Made by a program: the position numbers and the translations under genes. Shown here piece after piece: positions 45,101 to 57,100 of a stretch of 64,000 bases of DNA. The notes under the pieces were generated by a model. That model had not been told where the DNA came from. It worked only from the letters and a program-made list of their open reading frames with translations, and ran no database searches. The stretch covers positions 35,809,072 through 35,873,071 of the forward strand of contig CM055828.1 in NCBI GenBank assembly GCA_029582265.1, in the 5' to 3' direction. Each line of letters starts with the position of its first letter. The stretch's first letter is position 1. The stretch comes from Zoroaster sp. YZ-2022 (taxonomy: Eukaryota; Echinodermata; Asteroidea; Forcipulatida; Zoroasteridae).

Positions 45101-48100
45101 AGCCACGCGTGTACGGTGACATGCTCGGAAGTGCCGACCACCCGCTGTGGAAGCTTCCATTAACGTGTGTGTGGGAAAAAGAAACCCGCCACAGAGGCCC
45201 AGAAAAACTTTTTTATTCCCGACGTGAACTGGTTAAAACACAGCACTGCAGAATTCCAATCAATTTTGGCTGCAGTTGGACATCGTTTCAAAGCAAAAAA
45301 GAAAATTAAAAATGCCGACACTATGAAGTGACACTTGCACAGAACAGAAACCAGAGACTTTTATTTGGGGCACCTAAACCATTACTTTTTTCTTTCAATT
45401 TTATGAAAATTAATTATGCATAATTTTCATCCAGCAAAGGTGTCATCTTATTCTTGAATTGTGTTAATCAAGGTCTACATTTGAGCTTGTTTTGTTTCAT
45501 TTTGTTTTTTTAAATTTCCTTCACATAAGATATTGAGGTGGAAATAAAATGACCATGTTTTTGTTCTTACACTATTTATAATATCATAAATGTGTTACAT
45601 GTTTTAATGTGTTAAACCAGAAAGGAATCTTTGCCTAAACTAGGCGTTATATTTTTATCTGTATTGTATTTTGTCATATGGTGTTTTGAATGTGTAGGGT
45701 GGCTTAACGATTACAACTTTGTTCTTGTTTTCAGATATTTCTGAACAAGGGTGGATAATTTGATTAATTTCAGGGGGTGCATTGTCTCCTTCACAATGTG
45801 CATTCATAAGTATAATTCAGTAATATGAAAACCATTCTATGAGAATTTTACCATTCAATGAGAATTTTACCATTCAATGAGAAATCTGCCAAACTAAATC
45901 AGATTGTGGAGACATTATTGTAGTAGCACCGAATCAATTATATCTTAAGTAAATGCATTTGGAGTGAAGATTAATATCTTTGTGCTACACATGCTTCCAG
46001 TGAGAAGAAACCTCTCAATTTGTACGTCTTTAGATCAATACAGTCACGTATGATTGAGTACATTTCAAAAATAACTTGAAATTATTTGATAAAAGAAAAT
46101 TATAGGAAAGAAATGAGATTTGATGTATTATGTCCGCCTTTGTTCTCTTGTACGTTGTGCATGTCTCTCGTTTGTTTCGTTGTTCCAGGTGCTAGTACCA
46201 CTGGCGCCAACCGCACAGGTAATAGTTCATTTGGCAACCAAGGAGGACCTGGTTCCTATAGCAACCAGAGCGCTAATGGTTCCTTTGGCAACCAGGGAGG
46301 AAATGATTCCTATGGCAACAACCAGGGTGATACTGGCTCCTTTAACAACCAAGGCGCTAGCGGTAGTAGCCCATTTATGGCAGGAATGCAGTCTGGAGCC
46401 CAAGGTTAAAATTAATAACAAAATGTTATTTTCATTAATGGTAAATAGCACCCTCATTGTTGGCACTGGTAATCCCACTGGTATCCACACTGTACCTCAA
46501 TTAGTAATCTTCTCCATCATGGTATTTGTCTGTCGTACATGTATATTGGAATGGTTCATTGTTGACGTGGGTATATTACAAGCATTTTCTCTTCAAGATA
46601 AAATTTTCCAAAATAAATTTATCCTCGGTTATTTTACAGAAATAGCAATACTTATAATATAAAAATCCTATAATTTAAAGATTTTCAAAGAAAGGTTAAA
46701 AATAATCATGGAATCATTAGTTTGTTAGTATAAATTAAAGCCATTTCTATGGCAAACTACGGCAATAGATCCCTTAATCTGTACCAGTGCCAACAAAAAG
46801 TGGTGTCAGTTATTTCATAACATTGTATCCCTATATTTGTATTTTTATATAGCTCTTCAATAAACTAATAACATATTGATAACCAGATATTACCTGATTT
46901 GAGGAACTGATCAACCATTGACAAATATTCCTCAGAACCTCAAGTTGGGTTACTTTTTCTTTGAAGGAACTAAAGAAACATGAAATACAATGTGACCAAG
47001 TCATTACAAGAGAACTACCAGTCTCTGTACACATGTCCATGTCTTTGTGACAGTCTATTTCCATTCATTGTCTTAGATTTATTTGTTTTCCTGTCTGTAA
47101 GTCTCTTGAAGTCAGTCTCATAACATTTGTTCATTTTGTTTTATTTCACTAACATTTTAGTTATGGAAGATGATTTTCCTATCACAGTTATTTTGGGGTA
47201 TTCCATTCACTTTGTTTTGTCATGTTTTTTTCATTACTTATGTTTATCCTAAATCTGTCAATATTTCTGAGTTTGTCGGTCTGGCCAGTGATGTCTGCCT
47301 GTCAGTTGGTATGTTGGTCGTGTCTGCTGTTTGGATTTGTTTGTCATTCTACTTTGTTGTCTGTCTGTTTGTCTAGGTCTGTTTGTCTAGATATGTTTGT
47401 CTAGATATGTTTGTCTGTTTGTCTAGGTCTGTTTGTCTAGATATGTTTGTCTGTTTTTCTAGGTCTGTTCGTCTGTCTTGTTCTTGTCAGTCTGTTTGTC
47501 TGTTCGTCTAGGTCTGTTTATCTCAGTTTGTTTGTCTAGATGTGTTTGTGTTTTTCTAGGTTTGTTTGTCTGTTTTTCTAGGTCTGTTTGTCTTGTTCTT
47601 GTCAGTCTCTGTCTGTTTAGGTCTGTTTGTCTGTTTAGGTCTGTTTGTCTGTTTAGGTCTGTTTGTCTGTTTAGGTCTGTTCATCTGTTTAGGTCTGTTC
47701 ATCTAGGTCTGTCAGTTTTTCTAGGTCTGTTCATCTGTCTTGTTCTTGTCAGTCTGTTTTTCTGTTTTTCTAGGTTTGTTCGTCTGTCTTGATCCTGTCA
47801 GTCTCTGTCTGTTTGTCTAGGTCTGTTTGTTTAGGTCTGTCTCTGTTTGTTTGTCGGCTTTTTTAGGTCTGTTCGTCTGTCTTGTTGTCAGTCTGTTTGT
47901 CTGTTTTTCTTGTTCTTGTCAGTCTGTTTGTTTTTCTAGGTCTGTTCGTCTGTCATGTTCTTGTCAGTCTCTGTCTGTTTTTCTAGGTTTGTTCGTCTGT
48001 CTTGATCCTGTCAGTCTCTGTCTTTGTCTAGGTCTGTTTGTCGGCTTTTCTAGGTCTGTTCGTCTGTCTTGTTCTTGTCAGTCTCTGTTTGTCTGTTTTT

Positions 48101-51100
48101 CTAGGTTTGTTCATCTGTCTTGTTCCTGTCAGTCTCTGTTTGTCTGTCCATGATGATGTCTATCTTCCATTGATCCATCTGTTTGTCAGTTGGTCACAGT
48201 TCAGTCTGTCTCTGATTGGTCGGTATGTCTCTATCTTTTATCTGTCTGTTTTCTTTTATCTAAGATTTCTCTGGTCTGTCATGTGCAGTGTTCATCACGT
48301 GTCGTTTCTTAGTCATTGTATCATTCCATTTTAGTTGAGGATATCACCTATTCTCTTTGTTATTTTTATGAATTAATACTGTCGGTTCCATTTTGCTATT
48401 ATCTACTTATTTGTCCATCAGTTTGTTGTTGGTCCATCATGTCTTATGTTACTACCATCTCTCTGAAATTATTACTTACCGAAACAAAATGAATGTATAT
48501 ATTTTAACTCCTTTATCCTTTAGTCCTTTCACTTTTTATTTCCCATTTTTGTGCAATTTAAAATATCAACTCTTTCCTCTTCAAAACCTACCCATCTTCC
48601 CTCTTCAGTCTTTTCTTCCGAGTTTTTACCTTTCAAATCCAACTACAGTAGGTTATTCTTAGTCTGTGAGAACAATCCTGCTTGGGACAAAAACTACTAA
48701 AGACCTACTAGCAAATTAAACTATAAATATCAATCAATTAAACACCTGTACCATTTGATCATTTACATTGCTACTTTATTTCAAATATACCTGTGAAAGT
48801 GCTCAGCATGGAGCAATGCTCAACAATCATGTTATATCTAGTATTTAAATCCAAACTTTCTAAGCCGCCTACTCTTTCATCCCTTGAAATTTTCCTTCTT
48901 CATTCTGTTGTCAGCTGTTTGTTCTCTTATATGTCTTTGTTCTTCACTTAGGTTTTCTTATCCTGATGTCATAGGCTCTTAATCTCACCATGAATTACAA
49001 AAGCCTGTTTTAGCATTTGTTAACTTCACTTGTGAAATCACGTACTCGTATTGCGATAAATTGATTGAGTTTGTGACATTTCTGTACACTGACATGCACT
49101 AGGTTTGTTATTTAGAGAGAAGTATGAGTTAATAATAGATATAAGATTAGAAGACATTAGTCTTTGGAATATCTACCAAGCGGTCATTTATATCTTTCAA
49201 TTTCAGTAATTCTGTTTGGCTGTTGAGACCAAATAGACCAGATTGATACATTTCTGTGGTCTCCTTAATAAGGACTGTCAGATAGGCATGTTAAAACAAC
49301 CATCAGCCTTCCATGACTAAATCAACCATGACTAAAATGCTTCATTTTAGGCAAACCATCAAATATATTAAACATTCATTTCAACAAGCAAGTGCCTATG
49401 TATATTTCATTCAACAATAAAAAATACTGTTAGGGAGATTTTTAGAGGGAAGGTAGAACATTGGTATGTACATGTACCTGACTATCAAATTAACCCTAAC
49501 CCCCTAGGTATTCTGGCTAGGAACCTTCCTGAATCCTCCAAAATCCATCAATGCACTTTTGGAAACATGCTCGTATCTTCAAAATGCACCATGCATTTTC
49601 GTTGATCTTTCATATTCAGCACTTATGGCCTGTACTTCTTGCCAGGTAGTAATTTTGCCCCATTTGAAGAGGTGAAAGTACCAGTTTCCAACAGTACTGA
49701 ATTTGTCCCAAAAAAAGTGCCCCCATGGAGGATTTTGGATGATATGAGGTGGTTAGGGTTAATGAATTATCTAAAAAAAAATATTTGGTGTGAACTTGGT
49801 ACATGTATCAATCTTCCTGAGAAATTATTTCCTCTGAAGTCCTCTGAATTGTTTGGTTAACCATTTGTGACCTGTTACAACGAAATGAGCGTAAAGTCGC
49901 ATTAAACCATTTCACAGTACAGTGGGAAAAGTGAAAAATCGGAGGGGAGGTCTAATTTGTTTTTGTTATTATATTTGCAATTTGTAAATCTCCTTATATC
50001 GAATTCCAAATTTCCAGTTCTATCAGACAATTAAAAACCTCAATTTCAGGCCAATTTCATTGGTAGCATTTATCGTGTTCTCACAAACAACTTGAAACAA
50101 AGACGGAAACAAAGCTGCAAATCCCCCTCTGGTGGTCTGGGGAATCGCTGTAACCCCAAGTGCTATATATCATTGGAAAGCTCTTGTTCTACTGAATCCA
50201 GAAATACCAATAACTCAATTGTTTAAATTTCCGACTTTACGCTCATTTTGTGGTGACAGGTCACATTTGTAAAACATAAAAAAACATAAATAACATTTTA
50301 ACAGCAAAAATGTGCGCACTTATTGTAATAAAACTGTCACATGTTGGTTTTATATTTCTTGAAAACGAGAGTAGAAGTGAGTGTTACCAAATACCAATTT
50401 TGTATTCTCCCCTTAAGTTGCATGCCATAGTAACTCAATACAATTTTAACTATTTGTACTTCCTACTCTAGGAATGATAGCTAGTCTAGTGTGTACAATA
50501 ACCTTATACGGCCACTATTGAAATATTTTTCTAAAGACAAGTGCGCTGTGTAATACAGTGGCAGGAAATTATTTGTCACCACGGTAACATTTGAGTGTTT
50601 CCATGCCGATGATTTCTTTCCAACTATACAGGCAGTGGATCTAACGCTGCAAACTCTAGCAATATCTCAGGACTGTTGGGCCTACAAGCATTAAAAGGTT
50701 GCAACCTAATCAATCATTCATCATGTTTATGCATTATATGCATTATATGCAGATTAGCACTTATATTTGCATGCATAATGTGTTGTTGTGGGTGGTGTGA
50801 TTGGTAGAGCATGTTCTTTTGTTTGGTCACAGCTTCTTTTTATTTTATTTTTGTTTGGCGTGTTTACATGTTTTTGCTTTCAAGTTTTGGTTGTTTAATC
50901 AGTGCATATTTGTTGAATAAACAACATACAGGAAATGTTTGATAACACATTGAGTACAAAATTATGCTAAAATATAATAAAGGAAAATTTACTGAAGAAA
51001 ATATGTATATAGTCAGCAATGTATTAAAATGGCACAAGTATAAAATATTCAGATTTTTCATTTTTGAAAAGATAATGAGAACTTGTTTACTGTGTTTGAC

Positions 51101-54100
51101 TTTCAATGATTTCTCTGCATAGAAATCTATCTTTATTAATATTTTCTCTTGTAAAAATAATCTGAACTTTTCATCATTTGTTAATTTTTCAAATTTCAGT
51201 GTGCCAAGTTTTGTTGTAACAGCTCTCTTCATAAAATCCTCTTTTGCTAATACATGTTGTTTGAATTGTATTAAGAGTGAATCGGGCATTTTGCTCTAAT
51301 TTGCTTAATTTTTGCTGTGAAACGTATTCTGAATTTGTTTCAGCATATTAAAACAAATAATTATTTGTTGAGAATGCTAATGACAACCATTATTTCTTAT
51401 GCATGGAAAAAGTTGCCATCTTTACCATTAACATCACTTGCATGTAATTTGCATTCATTTGCATGTAATTTACATTTTTAGGGCTGTATCCTTCCCAATC
51501 AGCTGTCACTGCACATTCCACTCTTCTTCATGACCCTCAAACACGTAGGTTTCATTTTTTTGCTCTGAATTGCTGCTGTGTTAATTATTATCATTTTTAA
51601 TAACTCTTTCTTTCTTTCTTCACGTTGTCTTATAAGTCTTGTCCCATGGTTTATTTGTTCTTTAATTAATGTATTTGTGCACATGAGTTCATGCTATGCT
51701 TTGTGTTGACTTTGTGCAACAATCATATCCATATCATTTTGCTAAAGATGTATCAAACATTCTTGTTTTCATCAAGCGTTGATGATATCTATATAATAAT
51801 AATAATAATAATAATAATGTAGACTTATATAGCGCACGTATCCACCAAACTGGTGCTCAAGGCGCATGACATTATTACCCCTGCTGATCAGGCTTATAAG
51901 TCATTCCTGAAACCATCTCAGCTCCCTGAGGGAGTATACAGCTCAATTGCTGCCATTACAGCGCATATAGGGCTAATCAAACACAACAACCAACTCTGCC
52001 CTCACAGGTACCCATTTACCCCTGGGTGGAGAGAAGCAATTATGGTAAAGTGTCTTGCTCAAGGACACAAGCACCATGGTCGCGGTTGCCATTCGAACCC
52101 ACATTCTGACGACTCAGCCATCAGAACACAAATCCGATGCACTAAACTGCTCGACCATGGCACTCCGGTATATACAGAAATTTTTTAAAAAGTTGTAATT
52201 ATGTGCGCAAATTAATTTATGAGGGGACCCACAATAAATTCATTTTGGGACATCATTTCTATAAAATCATACTGCTCATGTTGTTTTTTTTTTCTTTCTT
52301 TTTTTAAATGAGTCTTTTTAAAGCAGTTGTTTCCCTTCTACAAATAAAATAGCAATGTTCCGAAGAAAAGAACATGTAAGAAAACTGCTGTTAAAATAGC
52401 TAAAATCATACATCCGTAACCAGCTAGGGATGCTAAAGATCACTGGTTATCATTACTGTATGTTTTACCTCTGATACTTCAAGTGAGCCAGTTTTGCCAT
52501 CTGAACCCAACAATCAAGTCGTCGTAACTTGTGCTTGCATCTTAATTTCATATACATACTCATTAAACCTGCAATTGACATATCTTGGAATACCTGCAGA
52601 TATTTGTTGCTTAAAGTGTACTTTGTAATTTGGGAGTGATATGATGCATCTTATTGCTGTATTTCACTCACATTTCATGAATGCTTACATTCGTGTTTTG
52701 TGTTGTTTCACTGTGAGAGATACTGCATTGTACCCTTGGAAAGTAAACTTGACCAAAACAAAAGCTATAATTTTTCCTGCAAAAGTTGAGAATAACTTCA
52801 ATTTCTGGTTGACCATTTCTTTGTTTTTATACCTTTTTATTTCCATTTTCATTATTTCTGCATCACCCTTTTTTATTTCTCTCATATGCACATAATTATT
52901 CCATCTACTGATGCATTGAACATTCCTGATTATTGTTTCCAAATCCATAATCCTTAAGGCATATTCATACTGCACACAGATTGTTCATGATTTGTGCATA
53001 TATTTTAACTTGCACATTTTAGTCAATGTGAATTTATGACATTCAAATTCACATTCATGTTCATGTATTGAGTACGAATAAGCCTTAAATGTTAGTTAAA
53101 CCTGGATTAATTATTTAACCTGCTCATGACAATCTAATGCTATTGTGACTGTTGCTGATTGCTTTGGTCAAATTACCCAAGAGCTGTTAACAATGAAGCA
53201 CGTTTTTAATCTTTCACCACCAGCGTGAGTGCATTACATCATTACAAACATTCACATACACAACTGTATCAGTTTTATTGAAATTAGTCTCTGGCTAGCT
53301 TGTCAACATTGTGTTTAGTCTCTGGCTAGCTTGTCAACATTGTGTTTAGTCTCTGGCCACTTTTCTTTTTCTTTTTTATTTTATTTATTTTTGCAGTTTT
53401 TTTAAAATTGTTGTCAAAATGAGTTTTGAGGTTTTTCAAATGCATTAGTATGCTCTTCTAGCTGTGCACGGTTAACATGATTTAATCAGATGCAGAATTT
53501 TCTTCTCAATTTGTGACCAATTTCACAGAGCTGTGGTTGTCTGATTTAGTTTGTTTAAGATACGGTATAGAATTGGTAAATCACATCAAAACCAAATGCT
53601 TCAAATTTAATACAATATTTACTTGGTTTAAAAGCTGATGATGGTATATGAATCTCTCCTAGAAATTATTGTGTCTGAGGTTGTCATTTTGAAGAAAAGT
53701 ATAATTATAACCAGATTGAATTTAGGAAAGAGTACTCTCTCCTTAAATCCACATCAGAGTGATAAGATAAGATGTACAATTGGGTTATTTAATTATTTGA
53801 GAGTGAACATACTCAAGGAATCAGTTTTGCAAAGATTATCAATAATGTACCCTCCCTTTAACATACGTATTTCCTACTCAAGGAAATGAGCTCCAGGTTC
53901 AACTCTGACCAATTACAAAGCTGCTAAACAGATTTTTTTTAAATGTGTTCAGCAGAAACATTTGTTAAGTAGGGTTTGTTGGTTAATAACAATTTTTTTT
54001 GGGGGGGGGCTGGTATTCTGTTTTATATTACTTATAGTAAGAATATTTGCTCAGCATAAACTTTATGCTTTTAATAGCAGCTCTCTGATATTGGCCCTCG

Positions 54101-57100
54101 GTCAAGCTCTGAAGGTCTAGCAAGATAGCAATTTAACTTGGTGTCGAGTTTAACACTCATGAGTCTAACAATCAGGCGAATACACAGAAACAGACAATTT
54201 TCTCACATTCTGAAATCGGACTCATTTATACTAGCTGTTGTTTTAAGCACATTTCCCAATTCTCTCAGTGAAATTCTAATAATAAATAATAATAATGAAA
54301 CTTATAAAGCGCCATCTATCTAGACACCTAATCCGAGGCACTGGTGATAATGAAAAAGACACAAAGATATGGAACATTAGATAAACAAAGAGATATATAC
54401 ATGAAACAGAATGCACAAAATTCTAATTCATTGTTTGGCACCTACACCATCTGGAGACAGAAAAAAATGGATGTCATTATTTTGTTAATACAAAGAGCGC
54501 TATATCTACAACAACCCTTGAAGTTTTTCAACTCTAACCACAGACTTATTTTAATGGGATTATCTAGAGCTTACCCACGCAGAAACATTTCTCAGGAAAG
54601 ATGAAATAAATTATGATTATTGTAAATAATTTGATGTGGTACAATTTGATGTGGTAAAAGCAAAAAGAAATTAAGGTACATGTATGAAATACAGAAAGCA
54701 TTTGGATGCATGCCTGTTTTTGTTAGGTGTGTTAATTGCTACACACAAAACCATTTTTATTAATATTTTTCAACTGTAAATATTTGCACATACAGCAACT
54801 TCACGATCAATGTTTGCAATAACGATCCATGTTTGCAATAACGATCCATGTTTTTCTTATTACGTTCTCGGTGATTAGTTCAGCGTGACCTTCACCCTGA
54901 AATTTGCCTGGTTCTGTGTTTTTTAGTCTTGTCTTTATTTCTCTCTCGCACACCACTTCACAGGAGCCATGATGGGTAACACTGGTTCCTGTATGTCAGG
55001 AATGGGGTCTGGATTCGGAGTCGGTGGAATGTCAGGTACAATGGATTCTGCTGTGTTCAATTCTGTACAAACACTAACCATATCGTGACCCATTACAGTT
55101 GAAATGGGGATAAGTTCTCGGTGTTCAGTGCTAAGAACAGAGAATTTCTTTTTGCGTTAAAATGGCTGTAAACGTTCATAATTACTTGTTGTGTGGCTCT
55201 GTAAAAATATTGTGTTCTAAGTAAATTTCCGATAAACGGGCATCAAAGCTTAATTAGGCTCATGTTTAGAATGGAGTGGTAGTATTTTAAGGTACAGGAT
55301 TGGTCATTCAAAAATAACAAATTGGTAGATTTACATGTAAAATTGACTTTGTGTAAAGCTGATGATGGTTTTAATCTAACCTAGAAATAATTTTGTCTGA
55401 GATGCTGCAACTTTTAAGAAAAGTGAGATAACTTCCAGTTTGAAAATAGGAAAGAGTTCTCTTTCCTAAATTCCTTGTTAGAACGAATACAACAAATCAG
55501 ATGCATTTTCATTATTTTCTTGAAAACAACACAACGCAATAAGCTTAAACTTCCACAGCTTGGTTGTTTCATGAATGTCTTGTTTCAGAGTAATTAGCCT
55601 ACTCATATAAGCAGTTTTATCAACATTAACTTCCCTTTAACAGATCAAAGTTAACAGGTAAGTATTTTATTAAACAGGACATGTTAAAGGTGTGTTGTTG
55701 CTCACCCTTGCGCAAGCTCCATGTAACAACTGAACAAACAATATAGATTCTCCCTGGATTTGCTGTCATGGGTCACGTTTGTTATTGTCCTTTAGTAGTA
55801 TGGGTAGTTTCTAATCAATTGATTTTCCCATTTTGTGTGTGTGTGTGTATGTCTGAAATTTTTTTGTTTATTATTTCAAAATCCTCATCAGATGATCAAA
55901 ATCGGTGTTTATTTTCTTCCTTACCCTGCAAGAAATCTTTGTAGAAAACTTTGCCAAAGTATTATGCATTTCACAGCTGTTTGCTCAGCAAAATGTTATT
56001 CTTATCGCTTGCTTCTTTGTTAAAATCTTGTTAAAATGCGTAAGATAATCAGGTTTGCTGTTTTTGCCAGCCGCCTCTTGAATAACATCAATGAATTTTG
56101 CTTAAACAGTGTCTGCAGTCTTAACATTTTGGCAAATCTTCTTAGGAAGAAAAATCACACCACAATAACTAAGCAGAAACTCTGAGGCAAATATTTAAAT
56201 GATACTTATACTGTATATGACTACTGTGAATTTTCACTGTTTTAGTACAATGAATATGGGAACTTGTCATCATTAAGTAGATTTCAGGCACTGAAAATTG
56301 CCCACGATCTGTGGCCATCGTTAAAATACCATCAGCATTGCTCATTTCAAGCTCAGCCAACTTAACCAGGCATTGCGCAATAAGTGTTCAGATGCTACCG
56401 TGTTCAATGGCACGAGCCAGGCATGTTTTGTAAACACAACTTCATCTCATTTCTGTACCTGCAGTTCCTCAATGCAGTTAAATTTTTGCCAAAACTGCTA
56501 TAACAAATTGTGCTCCATTCATCCAAAATCTTTTTTTTTTCTGATTATTTGAGGTTTTATTTTCCTTTTTTTTTTCCCCCATTTATTTATTCACACATAT
56601 TCCAATGTTCACAACAAGAATGTTGTTACAAATAATTTCATTTTGTGTTTGATGGTTTTTAGGTTATGTTCCCACTTTCTTATTGTTCTCAGATGTTCTC
56701 CATTTTGAAATATCATTAATGGCCAAAATAATTAATTACCAGAAAAGGTTCAGATTTAAAAGATTAACCCTCCTACTATTGTTGCACTTTAGTGGGAAGT
56801 TGCTATAGAGGTCAAAACCAGTCAACTGCCTGTTTTGACTATTGACCCAAATGTGCACACAGGGACATTTTTGACTGGTTTTTACTGTCATTTTGACCAC
56901 CCTGAACAATAACCAGACAATGCTTTTACCAGTCAAAAACAGTCAACTCATTTTGACCTGTAAACGTACTTACTACACGTAAGGTTCGACAGTGTTTTAC
57001 TTTTGAGTGCACTAGATATACCTTGGAAAGTATCAAAATTTTGACTGATTTTGACTCTTGTAGTAGTAGGAGGGTTCAAGAATGAAACAAATTGTGACCC

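Larger units (their letters stand above)
40941..46188 (+). other. CELF introns around the polyalanine exon
   Basis: These introns hold two copies of a TIR element (41500-41890, 44743-45375), a CATT/CATC microsatellite (42356-42460) and a T-rich stretch (43200-43740) with TGTTTGTCATTGTTTGTC, which resembles a CELF binding site in the sense RNA. Confidence 0.65.
46405..54963 (+). other. CELF introns downstream of the prion-like exon
   Basis: These introns hold the TGTTTGTCTGT minisatellite (47370-48165), a TTAA element (49494-49758), a TIR element (49861-50270), an inverted tRNA-SINE (51792-52168), a 31-bp tandem repeat (53286-53360) and a SINE-tail-like fragment near 54278-54345. Confidence 0.65.

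Noticed and set aside
46120..46662. 180-residue ORF overlapping the prion-like exon
   Set aside because: Wrong frame relative to the CELF exon, no splice support, and it runs far into the intron.
47478..48153. 104- and 108-residue Cys/Leu/Phe/Val-rich ORFs resembling membrane proteins
   Set aside because: These are translations of the TCTGTTTGTCTAGG minisatellite, in an intron.
50864..51289. 141-residue minus-strand ORF
   Set aside because: AT-rich chance ORF in an intron, with Lys/Phe/Ile/Leu composition expected from the base content and no recognisable motif.
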